DNA from: Promethearchaeota archaeon
GTDB taxonomy: Archaea > Asgardarchaeota > Lokiarchaeia > Sigyniarchaeales > SOKP01
Direction of reading: 5' to 3'
NCBI GenBank assembly: GCA_019057795.1
Contig: JAHLWS010000082.1
Coordinates: 62,001-126,000 of the forward strand
DNA: 64,000 nt
The translations under genes were made by a program, and so were the position numbers. Under the pieces are notes generated by a model that made no database searches, had not been told where the DNA came from, and saw nothing but the letters and a program-made list of their open reading frames with translations. This document shows, one piece after another, positions 10,121 to 19,274 of the stretch; the stretch's first letter is position 1, and the number at the start of each line of letters is the position of its first letter.

Positions 10121-10414
10121 ATGGCTTTGAGTAAATTAGATGTATTAGGAATTGAAGGCACTATATCAAATTATAAGCAAGGGCGTCATACAATACACCT
10201 TAAACATTGTATTATCGTGTTTCCAAATGTTAAGACTAGAAAAGAGGCTAATAAATTAATTGGAAGGACAGTAGTTTGGGTAAGTTCTACGGGAAAAGAA
10301 TTAAAAGGTATCATATCGCGCGCACATGGCAACAGTGGAGCGGTTAGAGCCCACTTCAAAAAAGCTGGCGTCCCTGGACAAGCATTAGGTACTAAAGTGA
10401 AAATTATAAAATAA
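10121..10414 (+). CDS. rpl35ae: 50S ribosomal protein L35Ae (eL33)
   Basis: Ribosomal protein eL33 of the archaeal/eukaryotic large subunit. The family pattern is clear: IEGTISNYKQGRHTIHLKH, then KEANKLIGRTVVWVSSTGKELKG and the conserved C-terminus SGAVRAHFKKAGVPGQALG. I prefer ATG 10121 (MALSKLDVLG) to ATG 10109 (MVFFMAL). A TATA-like tttaaatag at about 10094 would place transcription start near 10120, which suits a leaderless message. It stands alone between the ceramidase-like and zinc-finger genes. Confidence 0.93.
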   Translation: MALSKLDVLGIEGTISNYKQGRHTIHLKHCIIVFPNVKTRKEANKLIGRTVVWVSSTGKELKGIISRAHGNSGAVRAHFKKAGVPGQALGTKVKIIK

Positions 10415-10571
10415 CTATTTTTTAAGTATTGTTCTCACGAATTATAAGGACTTCTTTCGTAATATTTCAATAACATACCTAAATTAATACTATATTTTCA
10501 TCTATTTCTGTTGATAAAGCGATCAAAAATAGTTTTTTTTTAATTTAAATAGGTCGGGTTTAAAATTAAAT

Positions 10572-12677
10572 ATGTCGGAGCAACACTTCCAAATATGTCA
10601 TTTTTGCCAGCGAAATGTAAAGATAGCGTATTATTGTGAAAAATGTGGCGTTAGTTGTTGTTCTGATTGCCTTCACGAAGAAAAAGTCGATTCTTATGTT
10701 TGTCAAGATTGCAATTCAAAAAATATTGCTCTCTCAGGATCAAGTAAGCAAAAGATTTGTAACGATTGTGGAAAAGAGAATATAATCAAAACGAACCAAC
10801 TTTTAAAATCTTGTCCCAAGTGTCATTCTCATCAAATTATTAATATCTACGAAAAGAAGGAAGATTTAGAAAAACAATTTTTAGAATTAATTAAAAACGC
10901 ACGCTCCTTTATTGATCCATTTAGGGATATAGTAAATTCCCTTTATATGATAAGACAGAGAGTATTTGATGCAAGAGCGCCTCCTATAAGGTGTTTTCAT
11001 TATCCTAAAATGGAATCCGACCTCTTAGCGCTCTTTAAATTATTTATATATGCAAAAGAAAATCTTCTTGAAAAGATACACAATCTAATCCAACATTTAT
11101 CTATAAATAGAGAATATTTTTTTAATATTTACACTCAACAGAATTCTAATATAAGAATTATAGAAGACATTTTAGAAAATTTAAATAGAAGCTATAATTC
11201 TATAACTGATTTTATTCAAAGTAATGTAAAAACAATAAATACTAGCATAGATAACCTATTAAAAAATCTTATTTTCATAGACAAGATCGCATTTTACTTC
11301 AAAAACTATATTAAATTTCTCAATTTAGCAGAAGATGAAAAACCCGTTTATGCGATATATGCAAAATTAGCGAATGGTCTTAACACAGAAGATAAATACA
11401 AAAAAGATAAAGGTATTCTGTTCATTACTAATTTTGACTTATCATTTGTTCATGAATATGGAAGATTAAAGAGAAAGAAAAAAGGTATTTTTAAAGCGCC
11501 AGTTAAAGATTTAACTAGCGTTAAAATAAAAGGTAAGCTGTTTAAAAAACTTTATATCGAATTTCCTTATGGTAGATATGAATTCACACTTCCTACAAAT
11601 TCAATTTCGCGAGTATTAGATTATATTCTACTAGCCAGAAGTTTTGATGAAACTATTGTGTATGATAAAGTGGCAGCGAAAAAACTTTACGATATTGATG
11701 TCGATTTGAGCGATTTAACCAATTATATTGAGGAGACGATAAATTCTTTCTTTAGTATAAAATGCCAATATAATAATGTTAATTCAAATAATGTATTCGT
11801 TAATCTTCACAATGCTAACCCATTATTTAATCAAAATCTAAGGAATGTACCTAATCAAATTTCACTTCAAGCCCCATATAATCAAAATCAGCCTACTTAC
11901 CAAAATAATTTTATTTATCCATTTAATAATTATCAAAATATGCCAAGAAATCCATTGCTTTATCAAAAAAATAAAGGATTTTCTAATCAAGGATTCGGCC
12001 AAATTCAAACTCCTGAAGAATTAAACCATTACAACAACACAGTAAGGCACTACCTACCGCCAAATTACAATCAAAATGAATTCTTCTTGCAAAATCTAAC
12101 TGAGACCGGTAGGATACAGAATTACGATCCTATAAGGTCTAACAGCGGATTTAAAAACAATTTTTCTAATGCTGAAGAGAAAAACTTTTTAATGAGAAAA
12201 TTAGAACAATTGCAAAGATACGGCGCCCCTTCTTCTAATCCATTGTATAGAAATAATTTTGACGAACGATCGTACGAACCTGCCTATTATCGATTGAATG
12301 AAAAAGTTAGACAAATGCCACAATATAACGAATACTCGAGGAATCATCTTTCAGAATTGTTTAATAATGACCATATGTCAAATCAACCGAATGATCTCCT
12401 AAGACCTAATTCAAAGAAAATGAATAAAACGAGACGTAAAAAAATGTTTGAATTGAAAAAAGAAAAATATAGTCTCGTAGAAACGTTAAAAACATTAGAA
12501 TCAAAATTTGAATCTGGAAATATTTCTGAAATTGATTTCTTTAAAAATTTTAAGAAATTACAAAAGGATTTCTATACAATTGATAAAAGCATTGAATCGA
12601 TCGACGAAGAGATGCAAGAAGAAGATTTTTTAAGAAGAAATGCCAAAAAATTCGATAGAAAAAGATATTTTACCTAA
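10572..12677 (+). CDS. Large zinc-finger, coiled-coil, GRAM/PH-like protein
   Basis: A 701-aa multidomain protein with no family name I can give. Residues 9-55 hold a Cys-rich B-box/RING-like zinc region (CHFC, CEKCGVSCCSDC, CQDC) and about 63-90 a second zinc ribbon (CNDC, CPKC). A long helical region follows (about 95-255). Residues about 276-356 look like a GRAM/PH-like beta domain (KGILFITNFDLSFVHEYG, then VKIKGKLFKKLYIEFPYG). About 397-610 is an Asn/Gln/Pro/Tyr-rich, probably disordered region. The last 75 residues are a charged coiled coil. It is convergent with the ESCRT-III gene, 58 bases apart. The order zinc - coil - lipid-binding-like domain hints at a membrane or trafficking adaptor; that is inference. 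Confidence 0.7.
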   Translation: MSEQHFQICHFCQRNVKIAYYCEKCGVSCCSDCLHEEKVDSYVCQDCNSKNIALSGSSKQKICNDCGKENIIKTNQLLKSCPKCHSHQIINIYEKKEDLEKQFLELIKNARSFIDPFRDIVNSLYMIRQRVFDARAPPIRCFHYPKMESDLLALFKLFIYAKENLLEKIHNLIQHLSINREYFFNIYTQQNSNIRIIEDILENLNRSYNSITDFIQSNVKTINTSIDNLLKNLIFIDKIAFYFKNYIKFLNLAEDEKPVYAIYAKLANGLNTEDKYKKDKGILFITNFDLSFVHEYGRLKRKKKGIFKAPVKDLTSVKIKGKLFKKLYIEFPYGRYEFTLPTNSISRVLDYILLARSFDETIVYDKVAAKKLYDIDVDLSDLTNYIEETINSFFSIKCQYNNVNSNNVFVNLHNANPLFNQNLRNVPNQISLQAPYNQNQPTYQNNFIYPFNNYQNMPRNPLLYQKNKGFSNQGFGQIQTPEELNHYNNTVRHYLPPNYNQNEFFLQNLTETGRIQNYDPIRSNSGFKNNFSNAEEKNFLMRKLEQLQRYGAPSSNPLYRNNFDERSYEPAYYRLNEKVRQMPQYNEYSRNHLSELFNNDHMSNQPNDLLRPNSKKMNKTRRKKMFELKKEKYSLVETLKTLESKFESGNISEIDFFKNFKKLQKDFYTIDKSIESIDEEMQEEDFLRRNAKKFDRKRYFT

Positions 12678-12735
12678 GAATTCCAATACTAATCAAAATT
12701 GATTGAAATTGGTAAAGAGAATAAGTTTAAAAAAA

Positions 12736-13386
12736 TTAACTTTCTAATTCTTTCCTAAGTTTGTTGATTTCGTCTTCTAATTTTGCTTTCGTTTTTATTT
12801 CAGTTTCTTCTTCCATCTCGTCAAACTCGCTCAGATATTGTAAGTCGTCGGCAGGTACTTCTGGCATTTGGCCACCTTGTTCTAAAAGCATTTCGGTTTC
12901 TAGTTGGTTTAACTCATCAGTTACATCGATTGCTAAATCTATTTCGGGATCTCCGGCAAGAATATCGGCAGACTCCTCTATTTCTGCAACATATGCCTCA
13001 GAATCTTCGGCTATCTCTGCAATCTTAACAGGAGATGCCTTCGTTGCAATTACTTTTAATTCGTCCCTAATTCCCCCCATTAAATCGCCCGTCGTTGATA
13101 TCATTTGGCCCTCCAAAATTGCTTCTAGCTGACGTTCTATTCTAGCTCGAATGTTGTTCGCCCGATCTACCTTCATCTGATATTGTTTGTGTTGAATTAA
13201 ATAATTCTTAGCTCTAGTTCTTTCTCCTCTCTTTATTGCAATTTTGGCGTTTTTTCTAGCAATTTCTGCTCTTTTATTGAAAGTTTTATTTGATAACGCT
13301 ATTTTTCTAATGTGTGATTTAGCTTTAATAACTAATTCGTCTTTTTCTTTAGCTTTCCGGGGAAAAAGTTTTTTTTTTAACGCCAT
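12736..13386 (-). CDS. ESCRT-III (Snf7/CHMP-like) protein
   Basis: Asgard ESCRT-III subunit, a membrane-remodelling polymer protein (216 aa). The first ~60 residues are strongly basic, as in the membrane-binding helix of Snf7 proteins. The core matches the family: AKNYLIQHKQYQMKVDRA, RIERQLEAILEGQ, then the regularly spaced helix around KIAEIAEDSEAYVAEIEESA. The second half is acidic. The tail LEDEINKLRKELES resembles an MIT-interacting helix that a Vps4 ATPase could bind. No Vps4 or other ESCRT gene is in the window, unlike the clustered ESCRT genes known from Asgard genomes, so this may be a dispersed paralogue. Confidence 0.85.
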   Translation of the reverse strand: MALKKKLFPRKAKEKDELVIKAKSHIRKIALSNKTFNKRAEIARKNAKIAIKRGERTRAKNYLIQHKQYQMKVDRANNIRARIERQLEAILEGQMISTTGDLMGGIRDELKVIATKASPVKIAEIAEDSEAYVAEIEESADILAGDPEIDLAIDVTDELNQLETEMLLEQGGQMPEVPADDLQYLSEFDEMEEETEIKTKAKLEDEINKLRKELES

Positions 13387-13525
13387 TACTTCTATTCACT
13401 CCTTTTAGAGTAATTTTATTAGTATCTCTTTTATTATTAATATGATATTATTAACTTAAAAATTTGATAGAATTTAATTTAGTATAATGGTTCTTATCAA
13501 TAAATCTTTTAGAGTCCAATAATAA

Positions 13526-14629
13526 ATGAAAAAAATAATTTTAAATTTCGAAAAAAAGACCAACAATTTTAAAGATTTGGTGCAAGAAGCTTTTAACATG
13601 AATTTCCTCAATTTCTTGCTCTCTGAAGAAACTTATTCCGAATTAGAAGAAATTGAACGAATTAACACTTTTACCAAAAATATTGAAATTCCCGCTAAGA
13701 ATCTAATTTTTGCCAATCTAGAACAACTAAAAAAACAAAAAGAGTTAGGAGTAAATTGTGGTTTTTTTATGGAATTAAAATTAAAAAACGATGAAAAAGC
13801 AGTAATAAAACTTTCTAAAACCAAAGAAGTTGATTTTATAATAGTATCAGCAAAAGATTGGAAAGTTATACCTTTTGAAAACCTTATAGCCGCAATGCAT
13901 ACTAACGATACGGATCTAATTGCTTTGGTTGAAGACATTGAAGAAGCTGAATTAATGTTAAAAACCTTAGAAACAGGGGTCGATGGAATCCTTATTACTC
14001 CAAAAAATGTCAATGATATCGTTCAATTAAAATCACTGATCCAGTCTGGGATTAAAATTGAATTAGCTAAAGCAAAGATAACTAAAATACAAAATATACC
14101 TGAGAGCGAGAGAGTTTGCGTAGATAGTACTTCTTTATTACAATCTGGTGAGGGATTTCTTGTTGGTTCAACGGCACGTGGTTTTGTACTTATACATTCT
14201 GAAACATTTGAAACAACTTTTGTGAATTCTAGACCATTTCGTGTCAACGCAGGCGATGTATCAGCGTATATCTTAGTTCCTAACGATGACCCTGAAAAGA
14301 TCTATCAAACAAATTACTTAAGCGAACTAAAAGGTGGAAAGAGAGTCTTAGCTGTAAATTATAAAGGAGAAGCTCGAATTGTTTCTATTGGACGTGTAAA
14401 AATAGAGATTCGACCAATGTTGAGATTTGAATTGGAAGTTTCTGAAGGTAATAAAAAAATCCCCCTGAGTTGTATATGTCAAAATGCCGAGACAATTCGG
14501 TTAGTGGCTCCAGATGGTATAGCTAAACCTGTTGTTGCTATTAAAATTGGCGACGAGGTTTTAGTACATATTGGACCTGGAGCTACTCATTTTGGAACTG
14601 CCATAAAAGAATCAATTTTGGAGAAATAA
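13526..14629 (+). CDS. aroB': 3-dehydroquinate synthase II (archaeal type)
   Basis: Archaeal dehydroquinate synthase (AroB', MJ1249 type, 367 aa). It forms 3-dehydroquinate from 2-amino-3,7-dideoxy-D-threo-hept-6-ulosonate in the shikimate route to aromatic amino acids. Family motifs are VCVDSTSLLQSGEGFLVGS, the run SRPFRVNAGDVSAYILVP, then YLSELKGGKRVLAVNYKGEA, VGRVKIEIRPM and the C-terminal HIGPGATHFG. Length matches the family. It is unrelated in sequence to bacterial AroB. No other shikimate gene is adjacent. Confidence 0.93.
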   Translation: MKKIILNFEKKTNNFKDLVQEAFNMNFLNFLLSEETYSELEEIERINTFTKNIEIPAKNLIFANLEQLKKQKELGVNCGFFMELKLKNDEKAVIKLSKTKEVDFIIVSAKDWKVIPFENLIAAMHTNDTDLIALVEDIEEAELMLKTLETGVDGILITPKNVNDIVQLKSLIQSGIKIELAKAKITKIQNIPESERVCVDSTSLLQSGEGFLVGSTARGFVLIHSETFETTFVNSRPFRVNAGDVSAYILVPNDDPEKIYQTNYLSELKGGKRVLAVNYKGEARIVSIGRVKIEIRPMLRFELEVSEGNKKIPLSCICQNAETIRLVAPDGIAKPVVAIKIGDEVLVHIGPGATHFGTAIKESILEK

Positions 14630-14690
14630 TTTTTTAATTAAATAAATTTATAATATCCTAATAAAATAAAACAAAAACCTTTTGATTAAT

Positions 14691-15932
14691 ATGACAATTT
14701 ATTGGGCTCCAATGCTTCATGCCTACCAACCTCCATATCAGGATGTTGGCGTTTTGCGAAAAATTAATAAGGAGTGTTATAAACCTCTCTTTTCTATGTT
14801 AGAAGAGCACGAAAATATCAAAATCAGTCTAAACATAAATAGTAATCTTATTGAAATGTTCCATGAATTTGATTTAGAGGATACACTGGAGTTATTAAAA
14901 AATTTAGTTTCTGAAAACAAAATTGAAATTCTCGGAACCGCAAAATTTCATCCTATTCTTCCCTTAATACCAGAAAAAGAAGCTCAAAACCAAATTCGAT
15001 TAAATGAGGCGATTAATAGGTTGGAATTCCAAAAATGGGAGAGAAAGGGTTTTTTTCCTCCCGAAATGTCTATTAACTCTAAAGTTGCTAAATTTCTTCA
15101 ACAGTTAGGCTATAAATGGGTACTAATGAGCGGAATTGCTTGTCCAGTAAAATGGCCCTATGATTACATATATTGTTCTCCAAATGGATTACAGCTTTTT
15201 TTTAGAGACGATATTTTAAGTAACAAAATTTCGTTTAATAATATTAATGCAAAAGAATTCGTCAAAGATTTAAATGATATTTTTAAAGACAAAAAAGGAA
15301 TTAAGGATAAAGACAAATATGTTATCACTGCGATGGATTCTGAGACATTTGGTCATCATATAAAGAAATATGAAAGAACTTTTTTGAGTAAAGTTTTTGA
15401 ACTTATTAACTCTCAGAAAGAAATCAAGATTGTATTTATATCCGATTTAGATAGATATTTTCCGATTCATAAAGAAAAAATAATTCCACGAGATTCAAGT
15501 TGGAGCACAACTCATGAGGATATAAAGGCGCACATTCCGTTCCCATTATGGGATCATCCTGATAATAGCATCCATAAGTTATATTGGAAGATAATGAGAA
15601 GCTTAAATAATTTAATGACCTTGTTAGAAAACCTAGATTTAACTCAAGATTGGGAAGTAGAAAATTACTATAATACAGCTAGATGGTTTTATGATAAAGG
15701 AATTTGTTCAGATAGTACATGGTGGGCTAACCCTATTCGAGGGGCATGGAGTCCTAACTTGATTTATAAAGGAATTGAGTATCTTATGAGATCTGCTCTT
15801 AATGCTCAACTAGCATTAGTTCACGCTAATCAATCTGATTTAGGAGAAGGATATTTTGATTCGATATCACTTTATCATAATCTATTACTTATGGAAATTT
15901 ACTCAATAACTAAAAAAAAAAAAAATCTTTAA
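14691..15932 (+). CDS. Glycoside hydrolase family 57 protein
   Basis: GH57 enzyme (about 413 aa) of the alpha-amylase/4-alpha-glucanotransferase/amylopullulanase class, cytoplasmic by lack of signal peptide. Visible GH57 elements are the N-terminal YWAPMLHAYQPP (His in region 1), EILGTAKFHPILPLIP (region 2), FFPPEMSIN carrying the usual catalytic Glu (region 3), and TAMDSETFGHH carrying the usual catalytic Asp (region 4). The ATG at 14691 gives the N-terminus MTIYWAPMLHAY typical of the family; TTG 14682 is a weaker alternative. It starts 61 bases after dehydroquinate synthase. With GlgA it fits storage-glucan turnover. Confidence 0.88.
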   Translation: MTIYWAPMLHAYQPPYQDVGVLRKINKECYKPLFSMLEEHENIKISLNINSNLIEMFHEFDLEDTLELLKNLVSENKIEILGTAKFHPILPLIPEKEAQNQIRLNEAINRLEFQKWERKGFFPPEMSINSKVAKFLQQLGYKWVLMSGIACPVKWPYDYIYCSPNGLQLFFRDDILSNKISFNNINAKEFVKDLNDIFKDKKGIKDKDKYVITAMDSETFGHHIKKYERTFLSKVFELINSQKEIKIVFISDLDRYFPIHKEKIIPRDSSWSTTHEDIKAHIPFPLWDHPDNSIHKLYWKIMRSLNNLMTLLENLDLTQDWEVENYYNTARWFYDKGICSDSTWWANPIRGAWSPNLIYKGIEYLMRSALNAQLALVHANQSDLGEGYFDSISLYHNLLLMEIYSITKKKKNL

Positions 15933-16065
15933 CTACTATAACTTCCCCGTTTGTTTACAATATTACTTTGATTGTTTCAAATAACAATAAACTATATAAT
16001 TTTTAGTTTATATAATAAACTAATTGCGCTTTGGTAGAAATTAATGCCCTAATTTTTTGAGTATA

Positions 16066-17178
16066 ATGTCAAAAGAAAATGAAAAACAGCAAATAGTAAA
16101 ACATTGCGTGTACTGTGGGACCCGAATTGAAGAAAACAAAGTCTATTGCCCTAAATGTGGAAAACTCGTAGTAAAAATCGAGCCAAGCAAAGAAAAAAGT
16201 CGTCTTCAGAAAATAGGGGCAAAACCACCTCAAAAAAAAATTGTTTCAAGAAAATGTTCTGGTTGTGGTTCAATAATAACCTCTTCTGTATTAGAACAAT
16301 GCCCTATATGTAATACTAAGCTAGAAAAGATACCACAACTTCAAGAAGCAAAATCAAGTGAAACACCTCTAATTAAAACAGGCTATGTCTTTACGAATAA
16401 AAAGTTAGTGCCAGAACAAAAATTTATAATAAAAAAAGATACTTGGAATTTTAGAGAGGGTATTAGCGTTTTTGGTAACTCCCTTATGGCATATATCATC
16501 ATTCGATTGCTAATTACTATGTTATTAGCTTTCCCATTAGACGCCTCTGATCCAATTGATTTAAATATTACAACAATACTATTAAGTCAAATTCCTGACA
16601 TAGTATTCGGGGTGTATCCCTTATGGTACATTTATTCAAAAAAACATAATTTTCAAAAATTAAGGTTAAATTTTAAAGCAAAACCATTTTTAATTGCGCT
16701 ATTAATTGGCATAATCGGCAGTATAGGATTAGTAATTATTGATAATTTCTCTTCAGTATTAATACGTTTTATGTACGACTCCGGAATAAATTTTTTTGAT
16801 ATTTTTTCTTATTTAGATGAGCAATCTCTGGTACTTCAAAACGCAGATTTAATCTGGGTAATCTTGCTTATGGTTATTTTATCTTTATCTGCAATTTCAA
16901 CAGAATTAGTATTTAGAGGAGTATTACATAATACTCTAACAGAACGTTTTGAGAACGATTTACTAGGGAGGTCTTCAGTAATTTTAATAATCGCGCTAAT
17001 ATACTCAGTTCTTTTTCTATTTTTTACTTTACCAATAGGAATATATTTCTTTTTAGTGAATCTCATGGTTTTTATTTTTTTAGGTATACTATATGAAGTT
17101 AATAAAAATATTCTCACCACGATATGCGCCAGCATCATCTACAATATTGCTCTTATTATCTTGATCGTGTATTTTTAA
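16066..17178 (+). CDS. Zinc-ribbon CPBP-like membrane protein, probably proteolytically inactive
   Basis: About 370 aa. Two N-terminal zinc ribbons (CVYCGTRIEENKVYCPKC and CSGCGSII...CPIC) are followed by about eight transmembrane segments resembling the CPBP/CAAX intramembrane protease domain. The CPBP motifs are damaged. EExxxR appears as TELVFR (first Glu lost), the FxxxH histidine is missing in SVLFLFFTLP, and HxxxN is SIIYN. The intact paralogue at 30490 keeps all three motifs, which makes the loss notable. I infer a non-catalytic membrane sensor or adaptor. ATG 16066 is preferred to TTG 16057. Confidence 0.75.
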   Translation: MSKENEKQQIVKHCVYCGTRIEENKVYCPKCGKLVVKIEPSKEKSRLQKIGAKPPQKKIVSRKCSGCGSIITSSVLEQCPICNTKLEKIPQLQEAKSSETPLIKTGYVFTNKKLVPEQKFIIKKDTWNFREGISVFGNSLMAYIIIRLLITMLLAFPLDASDPIDLNITTILLSQIPDIVFGVYPLWYIYSKKHNFQKLRLNFKAKPFLIALLIGIIGSIGLVIIDNFSSVLIRFMYDSGINFFDIFSYLDEQSLVLQNADLIWVILLMVILSLSAISTELVFRGVLHNTLTERFENDLLGRSSVILIIALIYSVLFLFFTLPIGIYFFLVNLMVFIFLGILYEVNKNILTTICASIIYNIALIILIVYF

Positions 17179-17296
17179 TTTTAAGATCACTTTTCATTAT
17201 CCTTTAATATAAAATTTTATAATAAGAAAAATCACATATCTCTAGTGGTATTATTAGTAACTTTTATTCTTTTAAATACGATAAGATCTAAACAAC

Positions 17297-18040
17297 TTGG
17301 AGAAAGAGAGATTGGGTAAAAGGTATTACACAAATAAAGGAAGCAAGGACAATATAATTTTGTCAATCGCCGGTCCTCACGGAATCGGTAAAACGACTAT
17401 TTTTAATCTTTTAAAAAAAAGTTTGGGAACCAATAACAAATTTAAATTTTTTCCAGAAAGATACATAAAAATCCCTCCTTTTCCATTTGGTTCTTGCGAC
17501 AAACAAATTGGTTTCCGCAGCGAAATTCATTTTCTTCAACAGTTAATAAAGAGAAATAAAAATATCACGAATTTTGATAACCAATATAATGGTAGAGTAA
17601 TCATTTTAGATAGAACACCTATCTGTGTTTTAGTTTATTCAAAAAGCCTTTATCTTAAGGAAAAGGATTATAACCTTATCCTTGATATGTATAAATCAGT
17701 TAAATGGAAAGAAGATTACATCGTATATCTTACAGCTCAATCGGATACGATATTAAAAAGAATTATTCAAAGAGGCTCTATTGATAAAACCAGAAAAGAG
17801 TGGAATGAAAGCGACAAAGAGTATTTGTTAAAAATTCTTTCCTATTACAATCAATTTCTATTATCCAAAACTCAAACTAAAAAAATATTCATAATCGATA
17901 CAGATAAATTGACCACAGAAGAGGTTGTAGAAGAAATTAAAAAAATAATAGCCAATTTATCTGGTTATTCGTTCAATAAACTTATTAACTCTCCCTCTAC
18001 GCAAAATTCTACGCAAAAGAATTTAAATGATTTTATGTAA
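17297..18040 (+). CDS. P-loop nucleoside/nucleotide kinase-like protein
   Basis: ATPase of 247 aa resembling deoxynucleoside/thymidylate kinases. Walker A is AGPHGIGKTTIF near residue 29; a probable substrate/Mg motif is VIILDRTPICVLVYSKS. A lid-like Arg-rich region follows (LKRIIQRGSIDKTRKEWNES), and IIDTDKLTTEEVVEEIKK closes the fold. The exact substrate cannot be read. The start is TTG at 17297 (MEKERLGKRYY); no ATG lies upstream in frame. It is downstream of, and on the same strand as, the CPBP-like gene with a 118-base gap. Confidence 0.7.
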   Translation: MEKERLGKRYYTNKGSKDNIILSIAGPHGIGKTTIFNLLKKSLGTNNKFKFFPERYIKIPPFPFGSCDKQIGFRSEIHFLQQLIKRNKNITNFDNQYNGRVIILDRTPICVLVYSKSLYLKEKDYNLILDMYKSVKWKEDYIVYLTAQSDTILKRIIQRGSIDKTRKEWNESDKEYLLKILSYYNQFLLSKTQTKKIFIIDTDKLTTEEVVEEIKKIIANLSGYSFNKLINSPSTQNSTQKNLNDFM

Positions 18041-18146
18041 TCAATTATAATAAAATATATTAGTATAGATTTTATGATATAAATTAAGAGAATATAATAT
18101 TATTGATTTTTAATTAACTTTAACTAATAAAGCAGTTTGATTTAAA

Positions 18147-19127
18147 ATGTCGTCCCTTGTGCAAGGTATTCGCGAAAATATGATGAAAATTTTGAGGATC
18201 GAGGAAGATAAAACCGATTTAGAAAATTTAGCTGTTTTATCTAGAGTTGGTATGAAAGTAGCTTCTTCTACTTCTTATGAACTTGATGCAGATGCAACTT
18301 CCGCATCGAGTACTGCATTGATAGATTTGGGGTTGAGGTTAAGTGAAGCAACAGCTCATGGCGCTTTAACAGAAATTATTCTTCATAATACCTCTGGGTA
18401 TAGTATCATTTTAGCAATTAACGACGAATATCTTGTATTTGGTGGTTTAAAAAATGTATACCGAATAGGTTATTACCTTGGTTATTTACGCGAATTAGCA
18501 TTAAAGTTGAATATATTAATCTCAGGGGAAGAAATAACTGAAATGACTCTTTCTTTAGAGGAATCCGAAAGAGCTAAACTAAGGGAAGAGCAAGAAAAAG
18601 AGGAAGTAGTTGCAATAGTTAAACCTAGTGTCGAAGAAGATAAGGCGGCATTAGACGGCTTATTAGGGTTTTTAGACAATTGGGAGAAAGAAGGGGGCGA
18701 TATTGAGGGCGTTGAAGCTAAAAATGAAAATAACATTGTTTCGATCCCATCATCTCTTGGCTTAGAATATGAAAGGCAATTAGAACACGCCACTGAGGGC
18801 ATGGAAACTCATGTGCCGATTTCTCCAACGACTCAAAGCTTTGAACCACAATTTAAAGTTTATGACGACGAAATTCCCCCAGTACCCCTTGAAGATTATA
18901 CTCCGATGGAAATCGAAGAGGATCCCAGTTATCAAGAACCTCAAATCGTACGGGAACAGCCTTTACAGGATGGCTTGCTTTCACTCGAAGATCTTCCTAC
19001 ACCCGATTTTAATTCTGAATTTGTAGAAGGTGCTTCAGAGTATGATACTGAATTTGTGTTAGAAAAAGAGTCAGCAACCTTTGAAAATGTTTTAAAAGAC
19101 CTCGGATGGGACGAAGAAGAAGATTAA
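18147..19127 (+). CDS. Roadblock/LC7 domain protein with long acidic tail
   Basis: A 326-aa protein. Residues about 5-125 form a Roadblock/LC7-like domain (LVQGIRENMMKILRIEED, LAVLSRVGMKVASS, EIILHNTSGYSIILAINDEYLVFGG). The remaining 200 residues are rich in Glu, Asp and Pro with little hydrophobic content apart from short helices such as LDGLLGFLDNWEKEG, and are probably disordered. The C-terminus (FENVLKDLGWDEEED) may be a linear binding motif. Roadblock proteins usually partner small GTPases. The last 150 coding bases plus about 20 bases downstream are duplicated at 21001-21169. Confidence 0.75.
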   Translation: MSSLVQGIRENMMKILRIEEDKTDLENLAVLSRVGMKVASSTSYELDADATSASSTALIDLGLRLSEATAHGALTEIILHNTSGYSIILAINDEYLVFGGLKNVYRIGYYLGYLRELALKLNILISGEEITEMTLSLEESERAKLREEQEKEEVVAIVKPSVEEDKAALDGLLGFLDNWEKEGGDIEGVEAKNENNIVSIPSSLGLEYERQLEHATEGMETHVPISPTTQSFEPQFKVYDDEIPPVPLEDYTPMEIEEDPSYQEPQIVREQPLQDGLLSLEDLPTPDFNSEFVEGASEYDTEFVLEKESATFENVLKDLGWDEEED

Positions 19128-19274
19128 TTAATTTGAAAATCTATTCTTCTTCATATATCTAATAAACCTAAATTTTTCTTGAATAAGTTTCTTTATCTTC
19201 CCTATACTTTAGGATGAAAAACTATTAGAGTTAAGTAAAATAAAAAAATAAAAAAATATTTATTATTAGTTCCT

